A DNA stretch of 64,000 bases from Bedellia somnulentella (Eukaryota > Arthropoda > Insecta > Lepidoptera > Bedelliidae). Of the stretch, positions 54,061 to 63,327 are shown one piece after another; within the stretch, counting starts at the first letter, position 1, and every line of letters starts with the position of its first letter. The notes beneath the pieces are model-generated. The model was not told the origin of the DNA. It saw nothing but the letters and a program-made list of their open reading frames with translations, and searched no databases. The stretch covers positions 744,001-808,000 of the forward strand of contig OY755181.1 of NCBI GenBank assembly GCA_963576735.1, written 5' to 3'. The position numbers were made by a program, and so were the translations under genes.

Positions 54061-54629
54061 AGATATGAGCAATCCCTTATTCATCATAAATTAACGGTGT
54101 AACATCCTCTATTTTACTATCTTTTCCCCACAGAAAGTCTGAAAGTAGCAAAGAAATTTATAATTCTAAAACTATGGTTACCCGTTTTATAAACCTATAT
54201 TATTAGTAAATTATATCATTGCAAGTTTTTTAAACATTCAACACGAGAAATGAATAATGTGCATTTTAAGTTTGCAAGATTCCTCGTTGTAAATACGCTG
54301 CATTTTGATTTAAATCAAATGGCATACAGCCAGACGTTTTGAGAATTTATCTTGTGTAATGTGTAAATCGGAACTGAAGTGCCAAATTGCGTCGAATAAA
54401 TGAATATACTTTTACACTTCAGACTGAAAATTCAACAAACAGGGTTATTTCCAGCCTTCATAGCTGGACTATTATGTAAAAATTTGTTAATTATTAGCTA
54501 TAATTGCTGTAGTAGGCTTTTTATTTACTTTTTGTAATTAGTAACCGAAAAGTAAAACAAAATTTTGCTTACTGCTCTATATAAAGAATGAATGAAATAA
54601 TTAAAACTAAATGTTTATAAGTTATCTGC

Positions 54630-54760
54630 GCCTCAGAGGACACGAAAAGCTGCTATCAGGTCGTAGTTGTAATCTCTGCCAACCTGCACTAAAATAATGA
54701 GTTGGACTATGGCCAAATTATCTTAGGGATATTATATAAGCTGAAAAGTGATGTGATGAT
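54630..54760 (+). repeat. Repeat E, diverged
   Basis: GCGCCTCAGAGGACACGAAA AGC...TTGGACTATGGCCAAATTAT C. Confidence 0.5.
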
Positions 54761-54851
54761 ATGAAATGCCATTGGTTACATTACAACTGTAATGGATGGC
54801 TCTCACTAACGAGAAGAATATTGGGCCTAATAATAATTAAATTGGCTTGTG

Positions 54852-55030
54852 TTGGTTTAAATAGCACTGATCCATTTTCGCCTGAGAAAAATGTCGTCGT
54901 AAAAAATTAATTGGGTTTTGAGACTTTTTACATTCATCCCTATTTTTCTTTCAAAAGAGGCTGAGAAATTTCGAAGTTTGAAGCTCCCGCTGCCCCATAT
55001 TTTGGCGATTTATAGCAGATTTATATTCAG
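54852..55030 (+). repeat. Repeat B, very diverged
   Basis: TTGGTTTAAATAGCACTGAT CC...CAAAAGAGGCTGAGAAATTT CG...GGCGATTTATAGCAGATTTA TATTCAG keeps the order of B words. Confidence 0.45.
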
Positions 55031-55369
55031 TACCCATAAAAAATACTGCTGGGAGTTAAAAGACCGATATATTTAAGAATCAAACGAACTTACCTTGTGA
55101 AGTTTGATTCCAATTATGCGAGGGTCTCAACCGAAGACGATTACATTATTACTTGTAGATGTTTAGAGCATCGTAAATTGTAAATTATGAGAAATGAAAT
55201 AAAAAATAAGTTAATAGAATAAATCAACCATTTTTATTTTTAATGAGATCTCAAAACTAAAAATATAATAATTCTTCAAAAAATAAATTTACATTTATCG
55301 TTCTCTTAACAATCGTAATAAAATAAATGTAATTTATCTTAATCATACATAATGCAAGAATAAATTTAA

Positions 55370-56394
55370 TTATTGGTTTCTATTAAATATTGCGTTAACA
55401 AAATCATTGTTATTTGTGTCTTTTATGTCCCTGCGATAATATTTCAAAAATATATTTGAAGAGTTACTCCAGCCCGCAGCCTTACGAACTACTTCAAGAT
55501 TAACTCCGGATCTGTGAGCGGCAGACGTTGAAGCTGAGCGAGTGCTATGAGCTCCAAATATAGAAATGTCTACACCGCTGTCGTGGAGTACCTTTTTAAC
55601 CCAATGTGCTAATGTTTGAGAACCAATTCTTTTGTGAGGTTTACGCACCGCAATGAATAAATAATCTTCGGCAAGATTATTTCTTAGCAACCTGGTTTTT
55701 TCCATGTAGGTTTCAACAGCCAATGCTGGGCAAATACTGGGATTTTCACGAATATAGGGTAATCTTATTAGTGGCTGAAAGGTTCCGGGCCTAGATGTTT
55801 TGATTAAATCAGTTATCTTTATTATAATTTCGTTTTCATTTATAGATATTTTATTTATTTTTATTAAACTTAGTGTCTGCATCCTTTGTGCAGATGCAAT
55901 AGCTAGAAGAGTGCAGGTTTTATGTGATAGATCACCTAATGATATATTGTTATATCATTAGGTTATAACTTAGAGACATGGTTTAACACTATATTTGTGT
56001 CCCATGTGGAGTTGTATTTTGGGTTTGGTGGAGTAAGTCTATAGACTCCCTTAAAAAACCGATTAATACTATCATTTACAGTAAGGGAGGTGCCTAAAAT
56101 TATCGATAAAGCAGACCTGTGCGTGTTTAAACTACTGTAACTTGTACCTTCTTCAAATTTTAAAGTTAAGTAAGATAAAACATTTTTAGTATTTGCTTCA
56201 AATATATCACAATTGTTATCCTTGCAGTATGACCACCAAGATTTTAAAGAACTGTTATATTGGTTAAGTGTGTTCTTAGAGAAAGAAGCTAGCATAATAT
56301 CTAAGGAAGCTTGTGGTACGCCGCGCTTAATCATTGCGTCCCTGATAATTTGGCGGCCACCAGGATAAGACTCTCGTAAAGTGGATGGCAGACT
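55370..56394 (-). pseudogene. DIRS tyrosine recombinase
   Basis: An exon start at 56394 follows ATATTCTCCTTTCAG on the reverse strand. The frame reads SLPSTLRESYPGGRQIIRDA, then the core-binding domain MIKRGVPQASLDIMLASFSK...WWSYC. The catalytic half has LLAIASAQRMQTL (first Arg), FGAHSTRSASTSAAHR (HxxR), RKAAGWSNSSN (Trp) and IFLKYYRRD (Tyr nucleophile). The enzyme would integrate a circular cDNA without target duplication. Between the halves the frame is broken: stops surround a 28-bp perfect hairpin at 55935-55962, and the correct frame resumes at GDLSHKTCTLL. If the hairpin is removed or spliced past, all four catalytic residues are present. DIRS placement rests on the neighbouring RT. 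Confidence 0.8.
55935..55962. repeat. 28-bp perfect hairpin in the recombinase frame
   Basis: CCTAATGATATA, TTGT, TATATCATTAGG: 12-bp arms and a 4-nt loop. It coincides exactly with the frame break between the two halves of the recombinase. Confidence 0.85.
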
Positions 56395-57247
56395 CTGAAA
56401 GGAGAATATAAAAGGAACTGGTCAGGACCAAAATAGATCTTTTACATACATATTAATATATTTTTTACATGCGATGGTACTGTTTTGTTACAATTTTGTT
56501 AAAGAACACCGAATTATTTCTATTAGATACACGATCAAAGCTCAACTGAATTCTACAGTAACACAACGCCAAGTAAAGACTTAGCCATGTTGTTTATCTC
56601 ACGTTCAGAAGACAGTAAAGAATTTTGGCATCGCCACTGAGCCGAGTTGCTGATAAAAATGAATTTTTTGTGTGTGTTAAACGAGTATAAACAAACCACG
56701 TCTTTGCCACTCGAGAGCATATACATTATGTGACAATTATACTTCGGGTCTCAACCGAAGACGATTACTTTATTACTTGCAGCATTACATGAAATGGTGC
56801 TATCTTCGTCACATATTTAAAAGATTAAATCCTAAAAAATAAATAGAGTAAAACAGTTTTTATTCTGTCCACACTTTTGGTATGGCAACCCCGCGTCTCA
56901 GGCGCCATTACGTGTTTTTGTGTTATCGAAGTCACATCTACTTTCTTGAAAACTGTGTTTTAAGTGTTTTTTACCAAAATCATGGGAAAACGTAAGCGTT
57001 CGAAAGACAGGGATTACGATCGCATTCTGAAAAAAGTAGAAAAACTAAGGTCAAAGTTGAAGAAAAGACGTTTGTCAGCCGTATCGGATGATAGTGAAAA
57101 AACTGAAAACCGTTTCTCGTACAGTCGTCGTTCAAACGATACATTTGAGTATGGAAATAACATGGATTTGCCAGGTATGTAATTACGTGAAACAAGCTTT
57201 TAGTTGAAGAATTCAGTACATTTTTGTTATAGGCGAACTACCTACAA
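56327..57247. repeat. DIRS inverted-repeat arm L
   Basis: About 921 bp, near-identical to the inverse of 60614-61531. It contains, on the plus strand, a copy of gag exon 1 (56979-57174, open through the position that is TAG in the other arm) with its donor GTATGT. On the minus strand it contains the start of the recombinase exon. It lies between the RNase H frame and the recombinase. Confidence 0.9.
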
Positions 57248-58289
57248 TAAAAAGTAAAAAAAAAAAAGTAAAGTGTAAAATATCAGAAAAGTCTGAAATC
57301 ACAAGCCTAGACCATAAGGGATACCACGGCTGGGAAGGCCAGTGTGGTATAACAACAATTCCTGTGGCTTTGTCTGATTTTATTTTTTCCAGAACACGAG
57401 TAATTAGACAAAACGGTGGAAAGGCGTAAAAGTACATACTGCTCCAGCATATTGTAAATGCGTCTACAACCTCAGAGTATGGGTCAAGTTTCCACGAGGC
57501 GTATCTTTTACATTTGTAATTTTGAGCACTCGCAAAAAGGTCAAACTCAGGATTTCCTAATGATTTGCAAATAAGTGTAAACACATGATCTGAAATTTCC
57601 CATTCTATGTCAATATTGATTCGCCGAGATTCGCGATCTGCTATAACATTGTCACGAGACTTTATATAGGATGCAAATACAAAAATATTTCTTGCCTCGC
57701 ACCACTGCCAGATTTTTCGAGCAAGTTCGTTTAAATGAGAATGCTGAACACCGCCCATTCGATTGATATAAGATATGGCAGTGGTATTATCTATGCGTAA
57801 TAAAATATTGCAATCACGTAAATCAGCGGTAAATATCTTTAAGCCATAAAACGCGGCCCTTAATTCAAGTTCATTTATATGAAGGGCCATCTCTGCATCT
57901 GTCCAGTTGCCGTTTGTGCTTTGACCGCTGCATGCTGCACCCCAGCCTGTATTGGAAGCGTCAGTAAAAATTTCCAATAAATATTCATTATTTTTTCTGA
58001 TAGGGGCGAATGACTTTAATACGTTATTTTTCCACCAAGATAGGTCACTATTAAGACTTTTGTCAATATTCATTTGTTTATTATAACTTACAGAATAATT
58101 TAAAGCCAAGAATTTTTCTCTTTCAAACAGCTTGGTGTACATCCAGCCGTAATTTACAGCTGGGCATGCAGAGGTCAATAGGCCTATAAATTCGGCAAAA
58201 AATCTAATAGTGCATTTATTTTTACACATAAGGTCTGACGCTCGTTGTTTAATTTTTTGTTTCTTTTCGTTGGGTAAGCTAATAGTCAT
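57213..58289 (-). CDS. DIRS polyprotein part 2: RT connection and RNase H
   Basis: The 358-codon frame starts MTISLPNEKKQKIKQRASDL (the thumb segment that follows the F-L-G-F block of RT). It contains RNase H with EIFTDASNTGWGAAC (first Asp), HINELELRAAFYGL (Glu), LLRIDNTTAISYINRMGG (Asp) and DNVIADRESR (last Asp). The WPSQPWYPLW motif, typical of DIRS, follows. RNase H removes the RNA strand after cDNA synthesis. The ATG overlaps the stop of the upstream RT frame in ATGA, so either re-initiation or a frameshift joins the two. The last ~20 residues (FFFLLFIVGSSPITKMY) derive from the inverted arm and a T-run, so the native C-terminus is lost. Confidence 0.85.
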   Translation of the reverse strand: MTISLPNEKKQKIKQRASDLMCKNKCTIRFFAEFIGLLTSACPAVNYGWMYTKLFEREKFLALNYSVSYNKQMNIDKSLNSDLSWWKNNVLKSFAPIRKNNEYLLEIFTDASNTGWGAACSGQSTNGNWTDAEMALHINELELRAAFYGLKIFTADLRDCNILLRIDNTTAISYINRMGGVQHSHLNELARKIWQWCEARNIFVFASYIKSRDNVIADRESRRINIDIEWEISDHVFTLICKSLGNPEFDLFASAQNYKCKRYASWKLDPYSEVVDAFTICWSSMYFYAFPPFCLITRVLEKIKSDKATGIVVIPHWPSQPWYPLWSRLVISDFSDILHFTFFFLLFIVGSSPITKMY

Positions 58290-59041
58290 AAAATATCCTT
58301 TGTATTAAATAAAAAGCCTAAGAATTTACAAAATTGATTTGGTATCATTACACTTTTCTTAGTGTTTATGATAAATCCTAAAGACTCTAAAAGGGCTACC
58401 GTAGTATTAACATTTAACACGCACTCAGAATAAGAACTGCCTATGCATAAAAAGTCATCCAAGTAATTAACCGACAAAAAACCAGACGAGCGCAAATTTT
58501 CAAGAACAGGTTTAAGTAATTTCGTGAAAACGAACGGCGCCGTACATAGGCCAAACGGAAGGACGTTAAACTCGTATAGTTGGGACTTCCAATAAAATCG
58601 TAACTTTTTTCGATCGTTCTCATTTATAGAAATTAAGAAATAAGCATATTTAATATCTATTGTACACATAAAGCAATTTTGATCTAATAACTTAAGGGCC
58701 GTCCTATAGTCCTCCATTTTAAAGTGGTCAACTTTTACATATTTATTTAGACCTTTTAAATTTAATATAAATCTATGAGTTCCGTTTGGCTTAGGCACTG
58801 TGAAAATTGGTGAAACATACTGCCCTTCACAAAATTTACAAGGTGATATGAAATCAAAACTTAATAATTCTAAAATACACTCATCAATTATCTTAATTTG
58901 AGAGCTTGAGTTACATGCGTTATTTTGAGGTTCAGTTATTTGTACAGGCTCTTCAATGAAGGGAATTTTATATCCTTGAACCCAGTCTAAAATGACGTGA
59001 TCATTGGTGAGTTCACGCCATTTATCATAAAAGTAAGACAA
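58286..59041 (-). CDS. DIRS polyprotein part 1: reverse transcriptase
   Basis: 251 codons. VSPIFTVPKPNGTHRFILNL and LKGLNKYVKVDHFKM are the finger motifs. MCTIDIKYAYFLISINENDR carries the first catalytic Asp. LPFGLCTAPFVFTKLLKPVL is the palm motif. VNYLDDFLCIG is the F-x-D-D-type active site, and FLGFLFNTKD the thumb start. All catalytic residues are intact. The frame ends at a TGA that overlaps the next ATG. The enzyme copies the element's RNA into DNA. The frame begins 32 bp after the gag stop. Confidence 0.9.
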   Translation of the reverse strand: MSYFYDKWRELTNDHVILDWVQGYKIPFIEEPVQITEPQNNACNSSSQIKIIDECILELLSFDFISPCKFCEGQYVSPIFTVPKPNGTHRFILNLKGLNKYVKVDHFKMEDYRTALKLLDQNCFMCTIDIKYAYFLISINENDRKKLRFYWKSQLYEFNVLPFGLCTAPFVFTKLLKPVLENLRSSGFLSVNYLDDFLCIGSSYSECVLNVNTTVALLESLGFIINTKKSVMIPNQFCKFLGFLFNTKDIL

Positions 59042-59073
59042 ACGGCCAGCGATGGGTACCTGTGACTGTTCTC

Positions 59074-60101
59074 CTAGCGCCTCCTTGTCTGCTGCCTCGC
59101 GTTGTAGGTGGGACGTCGGCCGCGAGATGTCTCCAGGCGGCGGTCCCTAGGCGGCCGGCGTGTTGCTGGGGTCGTCCGCGGCTCGACCGCAGCTGCTATG
59201 CGTGGCGGCGCCCCCCTCGAGTTTAAAGCCACCCGTGGTGTTGTCGTTGCCGGGGCCCTATAGATTGGGCGTTGAGGTTTCTGTTTAATCTCAGATCCAG
59301 TCTTTGTTATGGCTTTGGAAGTCTTAATGTGATCAGAAAGAGCTGAGCCGAACAGATTTTCATCTATGTTTGTATTTTTAACAGTATCTCTTATATTTTT
59401 ATTCAGGGTACTGAGCGCTGCATACCTCCGTGATTGAGACTCTTTATAATGGCTGTCGCATATGAGCCTACCTGCATCGCTCAATGCTTTTATTATGTCT
59501 TGTGGTACATCAGTATTACATGACAAAGCCCAATTAAATACTCGTCCTATAGCGGCAAGGCTACTCGCCAGTTGGTTTTGTTTGCTCTGGCTGTATAGGT
59601 CTTTTTTAATGTTAATGTCCATGAGGGCTGCTTTAATTTCCAAATTGAGCTTTGGAGCCCTCATATTTGGACAATTTTCTGGGGGCAAATAATTTTTTAA
59701 AATTTCTATTAGAGTATCTTTGGGCAAACCATTGCATAGGATATGCGACCATCTTGAAGCAACATCCTTATGCAGGTTCTCACCGTAATTTTTTTGGTTG
59801 GCGGGGTCTTCTCCAAGTAGTTGTAAAATATTAGGATCCAATGACAAAATACTATCATCTTGAGCTTGGGCTGGGTCAGAGTTTGATTGCGATGATGGAC
59901 CAGCTTCAGAAGCTAACGTTTGTGCTGACTGCTGCCCAGGCTCCAGCGCTGGCGTGGTTGTGGGCGGAGTCGTAGGGGCGGCCGCGAGGTGAGGCTCTGC
60001 TGGCTCCGCTATCAAGATCGAAGACAGCCCGGCAACTGGCTCTCCGTAATCCATCTGATATTCATCCTCGTAGGCATCTGCGACCTCTTCAGTATCTTGT
60101 C
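59074..60101 (-). CDS. DIRS gag-like protein, exon 2
   Basis: An acceptor TTTTCCCTTTAG at 60102-60113 is followed by GQDTEEVADAYEDEYQMDYG, a Pro/Ala/Thr-rich low-complexity region, a helical core (IEILKNYLPPENCPNMRAPK, LASSLAAIGRVFNWALSCNT, AGRLICDSHYKESQSRRYAA) and an Arg/Pro-rich basic end (PRGRRPTYNARQQTRRR-like). There is no zinc knuckle; the basic tail probably binds RNA. DIRS gag proteins poorly conserve sequence, so the call rests on position ahead of RT and the spliced link to exon 1. The open frame extends upstream of the acceptor (to 60132), but that part is intronic under the spliced model. Confidence 0.75.
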
Positions 60102-60113
60102 CTAAAGGGAAAA

Positions 60114-60613
60114 ATACAATAATAGTTAACACAGCTATTTTTTAACCATAATTAGGTTAGGCCCCTCAACTCTTTAAGAGGAGTGTACCCTCGACACGAT
60201 TTACGTGGAGAAAAAAAATATTATTGTCATCACTATTAAAGTGGACAAACCTCGACATGATTTACGTGGAGACAAACACCTCAACACTATTTAAGTGGAG
60301 TCTATTGTTGCATGATTTACGTAGTGCAGATGTACTGCCTACCTTATAATAATCAATATAATATGAACTCAACACTAGTAAAATGTTCATAACCTCAACA
60401 CGCTTAACGTGTAGAAGAATAGCTCAATTTGACACTATCAGTGTTAAATGTTGCAATATAGCATATGTACCCATTGTGATTTACGTAATTAGGGATAAAT
60501 TGTTTTGTTAAATCATCATAATGAATGTACCTAATACGTATCATTCGCAACTTCAATGTGATAACAATGAGATAGTTGGTAAAGAATAGAAATTTTAAAT
60601 TTTAATTTAAGTG
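60114..60613 (-). other. DIRS gag intron with iterated ~22-bp imperfect palindromes
   Basis: The intron between gag exons (60102-60683) contains at least six related motifs of the form CCTCRACAYN-ATTTAMGTGGAG. They lie at about 60189, 60250, 60279, 60306, 60393 and, weaker, 60164, 60229, 60366, 60430 and 60472. The ends of each motif (CTC-CAC / GTG-GAG) are complementary. Confidence 0.75.
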
Positions 60614-61531
60614 TATGTAGTTTGCCTATAACAAAAATGTACTGAATTCTTCAACTAAAAGCTTGTTTCACGTAATTACATACCTGGCTAATCCATGTTA
60701 TTTCCATACTCAAATGTATCGTTTGAACGACGACTGTACGAGAAACGGTTTTCAGTTTTTTCACTATCATCCGATACGGCTGACAAACGTCTTTTCTTCA
60801 ACTTTGACCTTAGTTTTTCTACTTTTTTCAGAATGCGATCGTAATCCCTGTCTTTCGAACGCTTACGTTTTCCCATGATTTTGGTAAAAAACACTTAAAA
60901 CACAGTTTTCAAGAAAGTAGATGTGACTTCGATAACACAAAAACACGTAATGGCGCCTGAGACGCGGGGATGCCATACCAAAAGTGTGGACAGAATAAAA
61001 ACTGTTTTACTCTATTTATTTTTTAGGATTTAATCTTTTAAATATGTGACGAAGATAGCACCATTTCATGTAATGCTGCAAGTAATAAAGTAATCGTCTT
61101 CGGTTGAGACCCGAAGTATAATTGTCACATAATGTATATGCTCTCGAGTGGCAAAGACGTGGTTTGTTTATACTCGTTTAACACACACAAAAAATTCATT
61201 TTTATCAGCAACTCGGCTCAGTGGCGATGCCAAAATTCTTTACTGTCTTCTGAACGTGAGATAAACAACATGGCTAAGTCTTTACTTGGCGTTGTGTTAC
61301 CGTAGAATTCAGTTGAGCTTTGATCGTGTATCTAATAGAAATAATTCGGTGTTCTTTAACAAAATTGTAACAAAACAGTACCATCGCATGTAAAAAATAT
61401 ATTAATATGTATGTAAAAGATCTATTTTGGTCCTGACCAGTTCCTTTTATATTCTCCTTTCAGAGTCTGCCATCCACTTCACGAGAGTCTTATCCTGGTG
61501 GCAGCCAAATTATCAGGGACGCAATGATTAA
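60614..61531. repeat. DIRS inverted-repeat arm R
   Basis: About 918 bp, inverse of 56327-57247. It contains gag exon 1 on the minus strand and, on the plus strand, an acceptor and the first ~65 bases of the recombinase exon, truncated at 61530. A hairpin CTTCGG-TTGAGAC-CCGAAG lies near 61098. It presumably includes the element promoter, since it lies upstream of gag. Confidence 0.9.
60684..60876 (-). CDS. DIRS gag-like protein, exon 1 (one nonsense change)
   Basis: ATG at 60876 (or 60894) gives MGKRKRSKDRDYDRILKKVE, KLRSKLKKRRLSAVSDDSEK and FEYGNNMD. The strongly basic, Lys/Arg-rich start is probably a coiled-coil or nuclear-localising segment. The next codon is TAG here but TTG (Leu) in the arm L copy; then C-C-A-G and donor GTATGT. 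Spliced to exon 2, the frame continues P-G-Q-D-T-E-E. Apart from that stop the exon is intact. Confidence 0.75.
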
Positions 61532-61593
61532 CAAAATTGTAACAAAACAGTACCATCGCATGTAAAAAATATATTAATATGTATGTAAAAGAT
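61528..61593. repeat. 66-bp direct repeat of DIRS arm sequence
   Basis: TTAACAAAATTGTAACAAAA ... TATGTAAAAGAT at 61528-61593 repeats 61356-61421 exactly, offset 172 bp. It starts precisely where arm R leaves the recombinase exon. Confidence 0.85.
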
Positions 61594-62185
61594 TTCAACA
61601 CATTCTTGATTCTATGCAGTTTCATACTTATATAAATAACCTTCAAAATTACCTTATCACTAAACTACAACTTAACGTGCACAAAATAATCACAAAAAAT
61701 TTACCGACGCGTTCATCAGTGAACAGTAAGAGCGCCAAACTGGTAGTGAGTCGCGACAAAACCCTTTCTTTCAACGTTTCCGCCAACACTGTTTGGTATG
61801 ACGCCAACAGAAGCTGATTGACAAACATACTGCATCCGGATTCTCTCTAACGGATCAGTAAATTAGTATGGAAAATCTATATACGATACGAAATAATGTC
61901 TACGACTAGTATGACTACGGTTAAGTGGAATTGTCTACGCCATAGTTGTAGCACTTTTCTTGAAATGAAACATTTTATGATGATGACGAGTAAACGTAAG
62001 TTAATATTAATTTGATATTTATTAATTGTCAACACCGATAAGCATTTCACACTGCACCTTTAACACTATTAATTATTCAGTTCAATTCTTCTTGGATCAC
62101 TATTTGATAGAGTTGCGTGAAAATGATTATGCCGATATTTGCCGACCACAATAGAAATTGAATTATAAATGAATGTAAGTTAATT
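61594..62185. other. No gene or repeat recognised
   Basis: A 67-residue plus-strand frame (61614-61817) shows no motif. Confidence 0.35.
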
Positions 62186-62191
62186 TATAAT

Positions 62192-62325
62192 ATACTCACG
62201 GCTATAAATCCCTAGAAGGGGTAGCCAGAGCTAGGGAACTAAAAATTCCTCGGCCACCATTGGAAGTTGCGTGGGGAAAAGATGGTGAAATAAAAGTTGT
62301 TGGTGATGGGTCTCCAACCGCATCC
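62192..62325 (-). repeat. Repeat B, 3' half
   Basis: TATACTCACGGCTATAAATC to GGGTCTCCAACCGCATCC; 5' truncated. Confidence 0.8.
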
Positions 62326-62447
62326 AAGTTGAAAAAATAATAATTTATTTTTGATTAAAGACTTCATGACGTGAAAGTTATTTTTTGCGGCTAAATAATT
62401 AAGAGTTTTCTTTAAAATTGACGATTATAAATTATAAATGTTTAAAC

Positions 62448-63243
62448 TTTTGTCTATTTTTTTATTTATATCATAACTAAATATTACACAAATGCAAATT
62501 ACATTACTATTCAATAATATAAAGAACATGAAAAGTTTCATTAATATAGCACTGGTGGTCTACCAGACCTCACGTCGAAACTTATGCATCTGAAATAGAA
62601 ACTCGGTACTAAAAGGTTAAGTATAGTTTATTTATCAGGGCGCTAAAATAAGCATTTTAGAAAAACATTAATTTTCGGTCGTCTAATGGCGTGAGTGAAT
62701 TTATGTATGTATGTAAGCATAGTTATGCAAAATTGTATTAGCACAGTTCAATATTCCGGAAACACGCCAGCCTCCTATCACACGTGTAAGTGTACTTTGA
62801 AAGCAAACTGTGTCAGTTTGAGTTTGCTTTAGTAAACAATTTAAAGCATATGTTAGTAGAAAGGGTCCGTATTGATTTACATAACATAACATAACATAAA
62901 CGTTCACGCCGTTTATCCCCGAAGGGGTTGGCAGAGGTACCAATACTCCTGAACTCACATGGCAAGCGCCATCTAGTTTCCAGAGAAGGTACCCGTATTG
63001 ATTTAACAAACCAATTTGAAGTTTTGGGACCACTGGATATCGAAACGTGAATAAAATTATTGACAAACATATTTGAAGTTCAAATAAAATGTACATATTA
63101 ATCCTATTATCCTATTAATATTAAGAATGTGAAAGTTTGGATGTTTGGATGTTTGTGTGTTTGAGGCAAAAATGCTCCTCAAGTACATAATGCATATGAA
63201 TGAAATTTGGCAGAATGCTAGATAATGATCCAAATTATAACAA
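62448..63243. repeat. Left arm of long inverted repeat
   Basis: Inverse of 63328-64000 from TTTTGTCTATTTTTTTA at 62448 to GATCCAAATTATAACAA at 63243, with a few percent differences and one 113-bp SINE insertion. Confidence 0.9.
62880..62992 (-). repeat. SINE A, 5'-truncated insertion with target duplication
   Basis: CATAACATAACATAACATAA ACGTTCACGCC ... CAGAGAAGGTAC, flanked by CCGTATTGATTTA at 62867-62879 and 62993-63005. The opposite arm has the empty site. The (TTATG)n 3' tail and 13-bp duplication show that family A moves by target-primed retrotransposition. Confidence 0.9.
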
Positions 63244-63327
63244 CGTCACGTTCTACTAAGTTCTAACTAAGTTCAATCAGACGTAAATATTTTAATGGTC
63301 AAATTTTTACGAGATTAAAAGTATCCT

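Larger units (their letters stand above)
55100..61593 (-). mobile_element. DIRS-type tyrosine-recombinase retrotransposon, rearranged
   Basis: Minus-strand order: gag exon 1 (60876-60684), gag exon 2 (60101-59074), RT (59041-58286), RT end plus RNase H (58289-57213), then, beyond an inverted-repeat arm, the tyrosine recombinase (56394-55370). DIRS elements carry this gene set, lack an aspartic protease and DDE integrase, and end in inverted repeats. A GGTCTCAACCGAAGACGATT word occurs at ~55129, again at ~56746 and inverted at ~61097, suggesting 3' and 5' terminal repeats plus one extra copy. The outer limits are not certain. Confidence 0.8.

Noticed and set aside
57213..57270. The last residues of the RNase H frame as native protein
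   Set aside because: They come from a T-run and the inverted arm and are not expected in the DIRS protein; the true end is lost.
56980..60878. Two 71-codon frames repeated at 56980-57195 and 60663-60878
   Set aside because: They are the antisense of gag exon 1 in each inverted arm.
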